64,000 nt of DNA, from assembly GCF_022458985.1 (NCBI RefSeq), contig NC_061777.1, positions 8,286,668 through 8,350,667 of the forward strand, given 5' to 3'. Each line of letters opens with the position of its first letter. Within the stretch, counting starts at the first letter, position 1. Both the position numbers and the translations under genes were made by a program. This DNA is from Mugil cephalus. Its lineage: Eukaryota; Chordata; Actinopteri; Mugiliformes; Mugilidae. Below, one piece after another: positions 23,101 through 31,653 of this stretch. The notes beneath the pieces are model-generated. The model was not told the DNA's origin. It worked only from the letters and a program-made list of their open reading frames with translations, and searched no databases.

Positions 23101-25399
23101 AGCTGTCGCCAACCATATTCATCACAGTCACCCTGTGACTCTTTTCATTAGATATTTATATCCGCTTGTTATTTGTGTTACGGGGTGAACATATGACTAA
23201 TGCGGGCATGTTTGCGTGTCTGTGTGTGTTTAGGCTGACTGCCCGAAGGCTGAGTGCTTTGAGTCTCTGTCTGCGATGGAGCTGGCTGAGCAGATCACTC
23301 TGCTGGATCATATCGTCTTCAGGAGCATTCCCTACGAGTGAGTCCTCTCACTGCTCTGTGTCACGTTCAAACTCACTTTTATACACAGTCGGTTTGAGAA
23401 GGACAGCAAAGGAAGGAAACTGAATTCAGTTTAACTGTAGGCATTTACAATATTTAAAAATTTGGCCTTTGTAAAACATTGTTTTTGTCACATTCATGAG
23501 ACGCTGCCTTCATCAATCATTGTGCTTAGTTAGTTCAAGACATCCTTATCAATCATTATCTGATTATACCCTTATGTCACAGGCCTTAGCTAATGTAACT
23601 GCGCTTTACTCTCATGTGAATGTATCACACGTCTCCGTCTTCCCTCTACAGAGAGTTTCTGGGCCAGGGCTGGATGAAGGTTGATAAGACAGAGAGGACG
23701 CCCTACATCATGAAAACTAGTCAACACTTCAATGATGTAACTCCTTCTAACCTCTGTAATCGTCTTTTTCTTCCCCCCGGGCATCCAATGTAAACCCTCC
23801 TATATAATGTCTTCCTTTTCATTTTCCAAGATGAGCAACCTGGTGGCGTCACAGATCATGACCCACACCGACGTGGGCTCGAGGGCCAACTCCATTGAGA
23901 AGTGGGTTGCTGTGGCGGACATCTGTCGCTGTCTGAACAACTACAACGGCGTACTGGAGATCACGTCGGCGCTCAATCGCAGTGCAATCTACCGCCTGAA
24001 GAAGACCTGGGCTAAAATCAGCAAACAGGTGGGATAGTCCTCAGGATTAGGAAGGCTTAGGGGTAAATGCTGTGTATTGTTCCGTCAGAATTAATTTAAT
24101 TAGATAGTTCAGAGAAAAGACAATGCAGATAGGTCTTAATGTTTAGTATTGACTCTTTGCTTAATTCTCATGAACAGTAAATTGATTAAAGCCATAATCA
24201 TCTAATCACCAGACGGACTGTCTGTCTGTCTGTTATTCTACTCTGGCCGAGGCTAATTTCATTTAGTGATTTTATTAAGATAATGTTTTATTAAGAGTAA
24301 GTGGTCGCAGGTTAATGCAGTCATCTGTCCTGTGTTGTTTGGAGTAACCTTTCTAAATGATTGTAAATGTGTGTTGGGGTTCTATTCTAGACTAAAGCCC
24401 TGATGGACAAACTACAGAAGACTGTGTCCTCCGAGGGAAGGTTTAAAAACCTGCGGGAAACACTAAAAAAGTACTTTTTTTTTAAACCAAAAATTAAAAA
24501 AAAAAAAAAAAAAAGCTTTGTAAGAATCATGCACAATATTCTTTCACTTCCTTCTAGCTGCAACCCTCCATGTGTTCCATACCTGGGAATGTACCTGACG
24601 GACTTGGCCTTTATTGAGGAGGGAACGCCAAATTTTACAGAGGAGGGTCTCGTTAACTTCTCCAAAATGAGGATGGTAACGGCTACCGTTTCATGCAGGC
24701 ATACAGATCACGAATGAAAAACGAACCGCCCGTGCGTGAACGCTGTATTTAATCACCAGCACTTGTGTTTTAGATTTCCCACATCATACGAGAGATCCGA
24801 CAGTTCCAGCAGACGCCGTACAGAATAGAGCATCAGCCGAAGGTAATGTTACTTTTTGTCACTTAAGAAGACCGTGAAAGTAACATGACACATCACTGAA
24901 ATTACATTACAAGATAGATGCTTTATTAATCCCAATGACACATTTACAATAATGGTGAAATAAGTGATTATTAAAATAAATGAAATTGCAATGAAATTAA
25001 ATTAATTTACAACCAATAATCAAACAGCCATGTGCAAATCTGCAAAAACAAGGAGCTGTACAGGTGCGTGGCTTGATTTAGTTTTTTACTGACGACCAAG
25101 AATATTAATAGATTTCTAATAGATAAACAGGTACTTTGATTTCTTAAAATGAGTATATATGGTCGTCTTAAATCAAATATCCACAGCTATGGAATATTAA
25201 TTTTCCAAACATCCGCTAGATGGACAAATGTGTGAAAAAAAATATAATCATTTTGCTGGAAATTAAAACTTATAATAATGTTCCTCCATTTACGCTCTTG
25301 ATTCAGGTGACCCAGTACCTGATGGACAAGACTCTGATCATGGATGAGGACACGCTCTATGATCTCTCACTGAAGATTGAGCCTAGGCTGCCTGCATGA
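2287..25399 (+). CDS. RASGRF2: Ras-specific guanine nucleotide-releasing factor 2, 5'-partial, 27 exons
   Basis: Calcium/calmodulin-responsive exchange factor that loads GTP on Ras through a CDC25 domain and on Rac through a DH domain, at the plasma membrane and in neurons. Joined exons: 2287-2393, 2808-2955, 6375-6464, 6558-6694, 7704-7820, 7958-8037, 8842-9035, 9156-9265, 9355-9473, 10554-10714, 10820-10886, 11281-11417, 11845-11927, 12275-12523, 16248-16738, 18083-18208, 19106-19195, 19833-19939, 22290-22402, 22609-22669, 23234-23337, 23652-23736, 23831-24028, 24391-24470, 24558-24675, 24774-24842, 25307-25399. All junctions keep frame with GT-AG sites and give 3,534 bp, 1,177 residues plus stop. 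Human RASGRF2 has about 1,237; the missing N-terminus is exon 1, outside the window. Domain order is PH end, coiled coil, IQ, DH, PH, REM, Pro/Ser linker, CDC25. RASGRF2 is preferred over RASGRF1 because of the adjacent CKMT2 and the C-terminus ending KIEPRLPA. Exon limits were read by eye from splice signals and homology. Confidence 0.95.
3739..3836. repeat. (TCAC)n microsatellite
   Basis: Almost perfect tetranucleotide run of about 24 units in RASGRF2 intron 3. The open frame across it (Ser-Leu-Thr-His repeats) is an artefact. Confidence 0.97.
4790..5640. promoter_or_regulatory. candidate conserved non-coding block in RASGRF2 intron 3
   Basis: Complex, non-repetitive sequence in the largest RASGRF2 intron (2956-6374). 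It is rich in TAAT cores (GATTTTAATTGTAATTC near 5150), a GGCTGATAATGAAAGGG stretch near 5250, CAGCTG and ATTTGCAT-like octamers (near 5490) and GATAA motifs. It encodes no exon in a usable frame. This texture is typical of developmental enhancers. The call rests on appearance alone; no alignment was possible. Confidence 0.35.
6375..6694 (+). CDS. RASGRF2: RASGRF2 exons 4-5: coiled-coil end, IQ motif, DH start
   Basis: Exon 6375-6464 reads [14 protein letters not shown] and then an acidic-basic stretch ending DPDIKKIKK. After an intron of only 93 bp, exon 6558-6694 opens with [14 protein letters not shown]. This fits the IQ pattern (V-Q, R-G spaced five residues from the Q, then R and W), so calmodulin binding is expected from the family. 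The same exon enters the DH domain at [12 protein letters not shown]. The donor is taken as GTATGT after 6694, because only this joins in frame to the next exon (GA plus G = Glu). Confidence 0.93.
7704..9265 (+). CDS. RASGRF2: RASGRF2 exons 6-9: DH (Dbl homology) domain
   Basis: Four exons (7704-7820, 7958-8037, 8842-9035, 9156-9265) encode most of the DH domain, about residues 160-330 of the visible protein. Recognisable blocks are [39 protein letters not shown] and [20 protein letters not shown]. The last is the conserved DH helix with the Pro-x-x-R-Y pattern that contacts the GTPase. In RASGRF2 this domain acts on Rac. The region is very strongly conserved, with no disrupted residue noticed. 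Confidence 0.94.
9355..11417 (+). CDS. RASGRF2: RASGRF2 exons 10-13: DH end and second PH domain
   Basis: Exon 9355-9473 closes the DH with [20 protein letters not shown] and starts the linker to the PH. Exons 10554-10714, 10820-10886 and 11281-11417 encode the PH2 fold: [34 protein letters not shown], the strand with [11 protein letters not shown], and the C-terminal helix with [13 protein letters not shown], whose tryptophan is diagnostic. An acidic loop (DANDEE) replaces the slightly different acidic loop of mammals. The 1.1-kb intron 9474-10553 carries a decayed transposon and a long hairpin, listed separately. Confidence 0.93.
9535..9965 (-). mobile_element. decayed Tc1/mariner-type transposon fragment
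   Basis: In the RASGRF2 intron after exon 9473. Read on the minus strand it has an open stretch (9567-9923) with [19 protein letters not shown]. This resembles the C-terminal Pro-x-Ser-Pro-Asp-Leu-Asn-Pro-Ile-Glu-x-Leu-Trp block of Tc1-like transposases, with the Asp and Asn of that block changed. The right end reads CCTGTCAGTGGTCATAATGT, a fish repeat end I recognise. No intact transposase remains. Confidence 0.6.
10258..10359. repeat. long inverted repeat (hairpin) in RASGRF2 intron
   Basis: Arms 10258-10305 and 10312-10359, 48 bases each, pair with about six mismatches around a six-base spacer (CACGAA). The inner 19 bases (CTGTCTG, eight T, AATC) are perfect. No flanking duplication was seen. 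It could be a small MITE or a structured RNA. Confidence 0.8.
11845..12523 (+). CDS. RASGRF2: RASGRF2 exons 14-15: PH end and REM (RasGEF N-terminal) domain
   Basis: Exon 11845-11927 ([20 protein letters not shown]) and exon 12275-12523 encode the start of the Ras exchange module. The second has [36 protein letters not shown] and ends FSSIPIR. This is the REM domain that packs on the catalytic CDC25 domain and stabilises it. The donor after 12523 is phase 2 (AG|G). It joins in frame either to 16248 (RSLELFF) or to the candidate cassette at 14481. Confidence 0.94.
13262..13399. repeat. (AAT)n microsatellite
   Basis: About 45 trinucleotide units with two AAC variants, in the long RASGRF2 intron 12524-16247. 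It produces a false poly-Leu frame on the minus strand. Confidence 0.97.
14481..14573 (+). CDS. RASGRF2: candidate 93-bp in-frame cassette exon in RASGRF2
   Basis: Seen directly: a pyrimidine-rich tract and CTCTACAG acceptor end at 14480, and a GTAAAT donor starts at 14574. The 93 bases between are open in exactly the phase-2 frame needed to lie between exons 12275-12523 and 16248-16738. Inclusion would insert 31 residues, starting [10 protein letters not shown] after the REM sequence IPIR and ending [11 protein letters not shown] before SLELFF. Neither junction breaks the frame. I do not know this segment from mammalian RASGRF1 or RASGRF2 and cannot test its expression. Open frame plus matching phase over 93 bp can occur by chance, so it is a prediction only. 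Confidence 0.4.
14580..14720. repeat. (TCTCT)n pentanucleotide microsatellite
   Basis: About 28 perfect units of a CTTCT pentamer starting six bases after the donor of the candidate cassette exon at 14481-14573. In RNA it would be a long pyrimidine tract, a potential binding site for PTB-type splicing repressors. Frames across it (Arg-Glu-Glu-Lys on minus, Leu-Phe-Ser on plus) are artefacts. Confidence 0.97.
16248..19195 (+). CDS. RASGRF2: RASGRF2 exons 16-18: REM end and Pro/Ser/Thr-rich linker
   Basis: Exon 16248-16738 (491 bp) starts [15 protein letters not shown], completing the REM region. It continues with [15 protein letters not shown] and a low-complexity run containing [20 protein letters not shown], then [18 protein letters not shown]. 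Exon 18083-18208 carries [13 protein letters not shown] and [19 protein letters not shown]. Exon 19106-19195 ends [19 protein letters not shown]. This is the disordered bridge between REM and CDC25 domains, with many Ser-Pro and Thr-Pro sites. The Pro/Thr run is longer than I expect in mammals and probably explains the slightly greater total length. Confidence 0.92.
16739..18082 (+). other. RASGRF2 intron with complex sequence at 17340-17830
   Basis: No exon seen. The part from about 17340 to 17830 is balanced in composition and non-repetitive (TCATTAGCATGTGC near 17685, CCATTAGCACCATCAAG near 17800). It may be conserved regulatory DNA, judged by appearance only. Confidence 0.4.
18209..19105 (+). 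other. RASGRF2 intron, no further features
   Basis: AT-rich intron with a T run at about 19002-19021 before the exon at 19106. No repeat family recognised. Confidence 0.7.
19833..25399 (+). CDS. RASGRF2: RASGRF2 exons 19-28: catalytic CDC25 (RasGEF) domain and stop
   Basis: Ten exons from 19833-19939 ([20 protein letters not shown]) to 25307-25399 encode the Ras exchange domain, about residues 930-1,175. Key blocks are [35 protein letters not shown]-type [19 protein letters not shown], the helical-hairpin part [18 protein letters not shown], and [20 protein letters not shown]. In this family the helical hairpin opens the Ras nucleotide site, and it is intact here. The protein ends KIEPRLPA with TGA at 25397-25399. 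Intron 24471-24557 is only 87 bp and largely T and A runs, but its donor and acceptor are sound. Confidence 0.95.
20104..20191. repeat. (CA)n microsatellite
   Basis: About 44 CA units in RASGRF2 intron 19940-22289. A related GTTT/GT tract lies at 19955-19985. Confidence 0.97.
20640..21045 (-). mobile_element. 3' tail of a jockey/L2-type LINE
   Basis: On the minus strand a decayed reverse-transcriptase C-terminus is readable: [20 protein letters not shown], then [20 protein letters not shown]. This matches the family pattern Arg-Ser-His, then Phe-x-Tyr-x-Ala-Pro-x-x-Trp-Asn-x-Leu-Pro near the end of ORF2. An AATAAATAAAG tail follows at 20645-20660. Stop codons break it. Inserted antisense in the RASGRF2 intron. 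Confidence 0.6.
21330..22085 (-). mobile_element. L1/Tx1-type LINE ORF2 C-terminal fragment
   Basis: On the minus strand a broken frame reads [18 protein letters not shown], then [20 protein letters not shown], then a Cys-x-Lys/Glu-Val-Gly-Thr-x-x-His block, and near the end [19 protein letters not shown] residues with [11 protein letters not shown]. This is the order seen at the C-terminus of L1/Tx1 ORF2 proteins. Stops and frame shifts are present and the 5' part is missing. The adjacent jockey/L2 tail is a separate insertion. Confidence 0.6.
24905..25080. mobile_element. possible LINE 3' tail
   Basis: AAGATAGATGCTTTATTAAT followed by CCCAATG resembles the 3' end of fish RTE/Rex-type LINEs (a GATAGAT-x-CTTTATTGATCCC pattern). 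Short and decayed. Confidence 0.3.
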
Positions 25400-26915
25400 G
25401 TTACAGCTGTTTGTGGCCCGTGGGAGCCTGCCACACCTGGACCCCACCCCCACCCCCCCCTCAAGGGCAGTGCGCCTACATAATCTCATCAATCCAGAGG
25501 GAAAAAATTGGGAGAGAGGTTTTGAGAGAGCGAAATGGAAGCACGTACTGACTGAAGTGAGATTACAGCTGAACAAGCTTGAGAGTTTTGCCAGAGGTTG
25601 AGGGAGCGTGTGGAGTGTGAGGAGGATTGGTTGTCTTCAAGGGGAGCAAGAGGAAAAACACGTTGGCTGCATTGCATGAGGGTTTTGAGCAAATGACGCG
25701 CCGGTGCTCGTCGTTCCTCAGTCTGGAGTGCGGTGCATGTGGCACTGCACTTCCTCAGACAGCCTGAGAGTGCAGGAAAGGGTGGGAGCATGGATATAAC
25801 AGAGATGTAGCATATACAGATAGTATGACAGAGTGACGCCTCAGCTCGTGTCTCTGTGCCGTTGTCTGTGTTCTGTTGCCTGTGCATTTACGTGCCAAGA
25901 GCCCCCAAACGCTTTCTGTCACGATGGTCACCGCAGAAAAAAACTTGCATGATTTCAACTTGGGATGTAACTGCCTAAATGGCCTTCAACCTGAGCCCTG
26001 GCCCTAAGCTTAGCACGCTTCACTCTTACCAGGGTGACCCTCTGCTAAGCCACTATGCATCCTCAGCGGGCTGGGTACTGCAAAACGCCTTTAAGCCTTC
26101 AAATAAAACGTGTAACACAAAATTTGGAATATTTTGTTGAATTCAGATTTTTCCTACGATAAATCAGTCTAATGTCAGTCTTCGGCTAAAGACGTCCCAA
26201 TGTCCATATGAATGATACAAAGTATAACATTTTATCGGTGCCTTCCACTAGCGTAGGTCAATTCTCCCAATTTGCAAGTTTTCTATAAATCTCGCTTATA
26301 AATATTAATTAATTTCCTTTAAGGAATGGACCATAGTTCTCTCTTGTTCAACTTCTTTTTCAGAAAATAGGTCACGTGGACTAAAGTGTAGCATGTTAGT
26401 GTAAACACAGTAAAGTCATTGCAGCATTTGATCGTCAGCAAATATCTCCCTCTACTGTTTAAACATTGTTATAACCTCTAACCCAAAGCTTTTGCAGCCT
26501 TTGTGTGCAGTTTGGTTATTTATTTCAATTATTTTCTATTTTTTTGGCTTGTGCAAACTGTCATCTGTACTAATGTGTGCATTCAGGTTTCTGCGTGTAC
26601 GTGGAACCTGGCTACAGTTTAGACCGGGACAGTTTTTTCACACTTTGAGATGTAGCTTTGCTTGATTGACAGTTTAATATTTAGTCACCACTCTTTATTT
26701 CATCAGATACTGTATTTATGTTATTTTTGTACATAGTAAATTAACACATATCATAGGATTGATAAAGAAAATACTCTTGGATTGCTGTGAATGTGGATTT
26801 TATTGGATTTTTTTTCCTTTTTCATCTCTCTAGCGTTCATGTTGAATTCTAGTTTTGCATCCCAGTCTCTTGTATAGAAAAAATAAATAAATAAAGATGC
26901 CTTCCGATGGTTAAA
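25400..26915 (+). other. RASGRF2: RASGRF2 3' untranslated region
   Basis: About 1.5 kb after the stop without coding sequence. The end is inferred from overlapping AATAAA signals at 26882-26895, followed by a T/G-rich stretch near 26940. A perfect Pumilio-type octamer, TGTACATA, lies at 26728-26735, which may matter for a neuronal transcript but can occur by chance. Other AATAAA or ATAAAA strings occur near 26102 and 27090, so alternative ends are possible. Confidence 0.6.
26882..26895 (+). terminator. polyadenylation signal cluster, RASGRF2
   Basis: Three overlapping AATAAA hexamers at 26882, 26886 and 26890, about 1.49 kb past the stop, with a T/G-rich element downstream. This is the best canonical 3' end signal of the gene. 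Confidence 0.55.
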
Positions 26916-27941
26916 AAAATGTAGCATTTAAATGATCGGACTTTGTTTTGCGTGTCACTGATATCATGAATATAGTTGTCCTGCATGCACACAACAGTTG
27001 CATGTTGTGCATGTCTGACCAGACGCTCCCCGTACCTTCTTCCTCTTCTTCTCTATATTTATATTGTCTCTATTGCTGTCAGGAAAAATGGAATAAAAAC
27101 AACGTTTTGTCAGTCCATTCTGGCATGTTTGTCTCTTAGTGTACCTTGCGAAGTCAAGTAAAGCTATGTCAGAACAGCCTGTCGTCATGCAGTGTTGGAG
27201 CTTTCCTCACAAAACAAGCCCTTTTGCCCAGATCCATTGGGGGAAGTGTTTTCAGACCTTTTGTGAAAACTTGTCCTTCGCACTTCGTCTGTTTTACACA
27301 CAGGTTTGGGAGTTTAGGATGCTATGTTTGTATTGTAATATAATTTATTTTTTGTGTGTATTTGTTTGTGTTTTTATTTATTTGTTTGCATTTTTCACTT
27401 GTTGGTGCAGGGGAAATAAATTCAACATGCCTTATGTGTGTCGCATTTTCCTTGGGATGCGCAGTAACAGTTTTAAAGGTAAATCTCTCAACTTAAACAG
27501 TATTTTTAACAAACAGATTCAACACATCAGGCAGGATACTGGGTCTAAACTTAAATAAATAAAACACCAACATCAGGTTACACAACACTCTGCATACATT
27601 TACAAGAGAAGCAATACCGTTGTGAGTCATGATGCTTTTTAATTAGAGCTAGAAATCCTCTTGGAGATCTACTGTTGCTGACATGTTCACACTCAGTTCA
27701 GAAGAACAACTGGCTTTGTCACGAAGACAACATCTGGAGACACTCACACAGAGAGCGTCTTGCATCGTTTGGACTTTTCTGAAGTAGGCTCTCATTAGAA
27801 ACCTTTTAAAGTCCTAGGCGGACAACATGTGTTTACAAAGTGTAAAAAGACAGGAGAGTTTCTACTTTTTACATAATAAACACATTCATTCCAAAGCTAT
27901 TTTAGATAGCAGTAAGCTGTAATAATGTACCGTGGGCCTTT

Positions 27942-28020
27942 AGAATATTTATCTTATGCTTTAGTTTGTCACTGCTGCGCCACTCAGCAGTGACAAGCTA
28001 AAGCATGGGATAAATATTCT
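27942..28020 (+). ncRNA. perfect-stem hairpin, possible small-RNA precursor or MITE
   Basis: Arms 27942-27977 and 27985-28020 (36 bases each) surround a seven-base loop, CGCCACT. As plus-strand RNA every position pairs: 33 Watson-Crick and three G-U pairs (two adjacent, one single). As minus-strand RNA the same three positions become A-C mismatches. The 79-base length suits a pre-miRNA, but stem perfection without bulges is more like a MITE or siRNA hairpin. I do not recognise the arm sequence as a known miRNA. Confidence 0.4.
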
Positions 28021-29790
28021 TGTTTCTTCAAAATTCACGTGCACTTGAATGTGACTTCATCTCTCTCCAGCTAAGATAAACAGATACAGTCAGTACCGTA
28101 TTTACAGTAGAAAACAGTGAAGTGGTGAAGTAGTGTATGAACTGTTCATGCCCTTTTATAAAACCAGCCCTAAGATCAAATATACTTCAGCAGCAGCAGC
28201 TATTCAGTCTGAACAATAGAACTATATCAGTCATTTTTATTTTACACCTGACAATGAAGTAACACATAATGTGCATGGAATATGATAAAGTCAGAGCGAT
28301 ATAAAGTTTTCCACACACTCACCATCTTTCATAATGGCCAGTCTGCCACCATGTGGCCATGAATGGCGCTGCGTCTCTTTCCAGCAGTGTCTGTCCCTTG
28401 TCTGATAAACTGTCTAATTCTTACAAGTAAGATGAAGGGTGAATCACTGATGACATTCTCTTCTTTAATCTCAGATGGTTCAACAATGAAATGAGCATCA
28501 TAATAAATGCTGTAGTTTCAGGGATAGGTATTCAGGTGTGATAGCTTCTATACACGGCGCTTAAAGAATAATGCATAATATTAGTTTAAATCCAAGATTT
28601 CAACGCATAAAGAGAGAAAGACTGATTCAACAAATAATGCACTTCGTTTCAGATATGTAGCCCACCAATATAAATATAAAAAGTGAGATTTTAGTAAGGA
28701 TTGGGGACATTGTTGAACATTGTATCTGTAACTACAGTGAGTCTTTTCCCTGTCTGATCTGACATGTGTTGGAAAGCGGAATTTGAGTGAGACAGGCCAG
28801 AGTGGGTGAAAAAAAAAGATGGCATGGTGTGAATCTCAAGACAAGTTGAGCGAGTTTTTGGAAGATGATGAAGTCATCATTCGAAGTGCTGTCAAAGACG
28901 TGTGCCGAGTAGCTACTGTAGGATTTGCAGTCAGCTTTAGTGCCGTTGCACTGACTGGAGGGTGGCAGTAGTGGGGCTGCGAGCATTTGCCTCTCAGTGG
29001 GGATTTTATAGCAGCTCAACCGACACAACTCCTGTTTCTGGGCGACAGATGGATGACAGCTAAAGTTTATGATAACACTGGGAATGTTGACTTTGCGGAT
29101 AAACACGGACACACTGCGGCTAAGGGAATATTAGGAAAGTGTATCTCTAATGTAGAGACAGAGTGCATGACTATGATTAACAACATAGGTGTAGCCTGGG
29201 CTCTCCATAAGTTTTATTGAACCTCCTTGGGAAACATTTGCTTTTTTTGCTGCACTCATTATGTCTGTAATAAAACTGGACTTTGTATTGAGTGATATAT
29301 AGCTATAATCAAACCTTCAGAGACGTTGACTCTATCTGAGATAAGATAACCGTGACCCACATTTGGATCACTGTAAATGGACCCTACAACACGTACAGCA
29401 TGACTATTTTACAATTAAGTAACAGGAGGATAGTGTCACATGTCTTACAGTAGGTGGCTTTTTTTTTTTTTTTTTTTTTGAGTTAAAATACATAACAGGG
29501 AATTTGTCTAAATAATCCCTTATGGTTAAAAACTCCACTGACACTATTTAATTTAAATTGTCAAAGCAAGTAGTTGAAATAAAAAATAAATAATAAACAG
29601 GATGGAAGCTTACAGTGAGTCTGAATACGGCATGAAAAGCATCCATGTGTGTGAAGGTGTAGGCAGACACGATGACTGACAGAAGGAAGAGGATTTTCTG
29701 TGTGTTGCCCAGTGAGCGGCTAATCCTGAGCCCGTGGCCCCGTCTCTCCCTGATCCAATCCCCGTTCTTCAGTCTGCTCTCAATTTGCAG

Positions 29791-29864
29791 ATCGAGCATC
29801 TCTGTGCTGAGCTGCAGGAAACGCTCCGGCCCTTCCGTCACATCCAGTCTTCAGCTATTCTGAG
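29791..29864 (+). other. possible non-coding first exon region of CKMT2
   Basis: CKMT2 needs at least one 5' exon upstream of 31624. The best splice donor in the gap is CTGAG|GTGAGT at 29864/29865, preceded by GC-richer sequence and a CCAAT string near 29754. A TTTGCAG acceptor-like string ends at 29790, so it could instead be an internal exon. No TATA box is visible. The assignment is a guess from a single strong donor. Confidence 0.25.
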
Positions 29865-31653
29865 GTGAGTGATGACTTCTAACTTCTGCAACACCCCAAC
29901 TCATATGTGCTTCTTCCTTGCTCCTGTGTGAACACTTGTCCCGTGGAGAAGTGAATTAAAGGTCTGGTTAAAGGAAAACTTGTTTGCAATTCGATTTATT
30001 TATTTATTTTTTGTCAGAGTTACAGAGGCGATAAGTATTGAAACATTTTAAATACACTGTCACAGAAATAATGCTTTTTCTTTATATTCTGCACATAGAC
30101 ATGTATGACACTGTATTGTATTGTATAGCCTACACAGCAGTCACTTGCATTAGGTCCTCTTAAGCAGGGACCAGTAATCTGTCAATAAGTATTCATCTTA
30201 AATTTATTCTTTACCAAACCTCCGGCAACGTCAAAAATCTACCACCATCAAATCTCTCCCCACACACACACATCACTCTACAATCTCCCCACATTTCATG
30301 AAGGGTCAGAAGATACAGATTCCTTCCATCTCTACTTTCCTTTCTTCATTTAGTCATTAAATCTCTGATGAGAATCCCTCTAATCCTACCTTTTCCACAC
30401 TATTTAAAGTATTCTCCTTCCTCTGACCTGACCTCACTTCATCTCTCCTCTTACTCCTTCCTCTGTTTACACATCTTTCTGATGGTTTTCAGTGAGAAAA
30501 CAACAACAACAGCAACGCTTCTTTCCCTCTCTCATCCTTCCTACTATTATCATTTCCTCACCACACGCCCACACATTATATCAGATTTCTTCGGGCTTGT
30601 CTTGCGTAAGCTCAGCTGAAAACCTCAGGTCGTCAGAAAGGATCATGTGTTTGTCCAGAGCTGATGCCAATTCCAAGCAGGAACTTAAACTTCACGTCAC
30701 AAGCTGCTACTATCTGGTCTTTGTGTGTGGGTGAAAGAGAAAGTGGGAGGTGGCTCTGGTTATTTATGTAAGACAGAAACAGAATTTGTAATAATTTTGA
30801 TCTAAATTATACATATATATATATGTGATTGTTTCTATTTACCTCGGCTGTGCTATTAGTTTTAGATATAATTTGTCCTTATCTTTTGTGTTCATTGATT
30901 GGCAGGGTTTTGACAGAGCACCCGTCTCAGCATCCAACCACATATCATGTGATCACCTGAGCTGATGACTCTCTCAGGGTGGCCAATCAGAAAGCTTAGG
31001 TCTGCTTCGTCAATAATCTCATCCCTCAGACAGCCAGCGTATCTGTTACTTAAGTCCTTGATAGTTTAATGCAATTAGACGTTTTGTCTGAGTGTGTGAA
31101 TGTGTGTGTCGGTGCATTTTAATTCATATGTAAACTTGCTGAACTGCAAGACTGCAAGAGGGGAGAATATCCAGTTTTAGAGTGGACCTGGGCAAAATGT
31201 GATTTAGTTGCTGTGTGTTCTCCTCTGAGTATGCTGGTCAGAGAGCGCTGCATAAATAAATACAAAACAGAAATTATATTTCATATGCAACAGCGTTATT
31301 TAAATACTTAAGTTACAACCTAAACCTAAATAATCAACGTAAAGGCCTGATTAATCCTGAAAACGCGTTTTGCTGTACCACAAACACTCTTCTCCGCTAC
31401 AGATTGTTTTCTGCCTGCTCTCATCTGCGCTCTGCACTGTCCGGTTCAATAATCTTATTCCCAATTATCAGCTTCCTCCGAATGCCATCTGTGACCTTTA
31501 GACAGGACGCTGGTGAAGTTCAAACACGGTTAAACCAGTAGATCAGTATGCTCCGATGTGAGTGTGAACCACACGTTACAAATTCTTGGAAAGTAATTTT
31601 TTTTCTCTCTGACCTTTTACCAGATAAAAAAAGGAAAAAGAGCACGCATTACC

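Larger units (their letters stand above)
26916..31623. other. RASGRF2-CKMT2 intergenic region and CKMT2 5' region
   Basis: No protein gene supported. It contains the hairpin at 27942-28020, a poly-T run at 29459-29479, the candidate donor at 29864 and AT-rich sequence. The CKMT2 promoter must lie here, but no TATA-containing start could be fixed. Confidence 0.6.

Noticed and set aside
28732-29220. Overlapping open frames on both strands between RASGRF2 and CKMT2
   Set aside because: No recognisable domain, signal peptide or splice context; the two strands cannot both be coding.
29548-29841. Minus-strand frame with a hydrophobic segment (ILFLLSVIVSAYTF)
   Set aside because: No promoter, no family resemblance, and runs into AT-rich low-complexity sequence.
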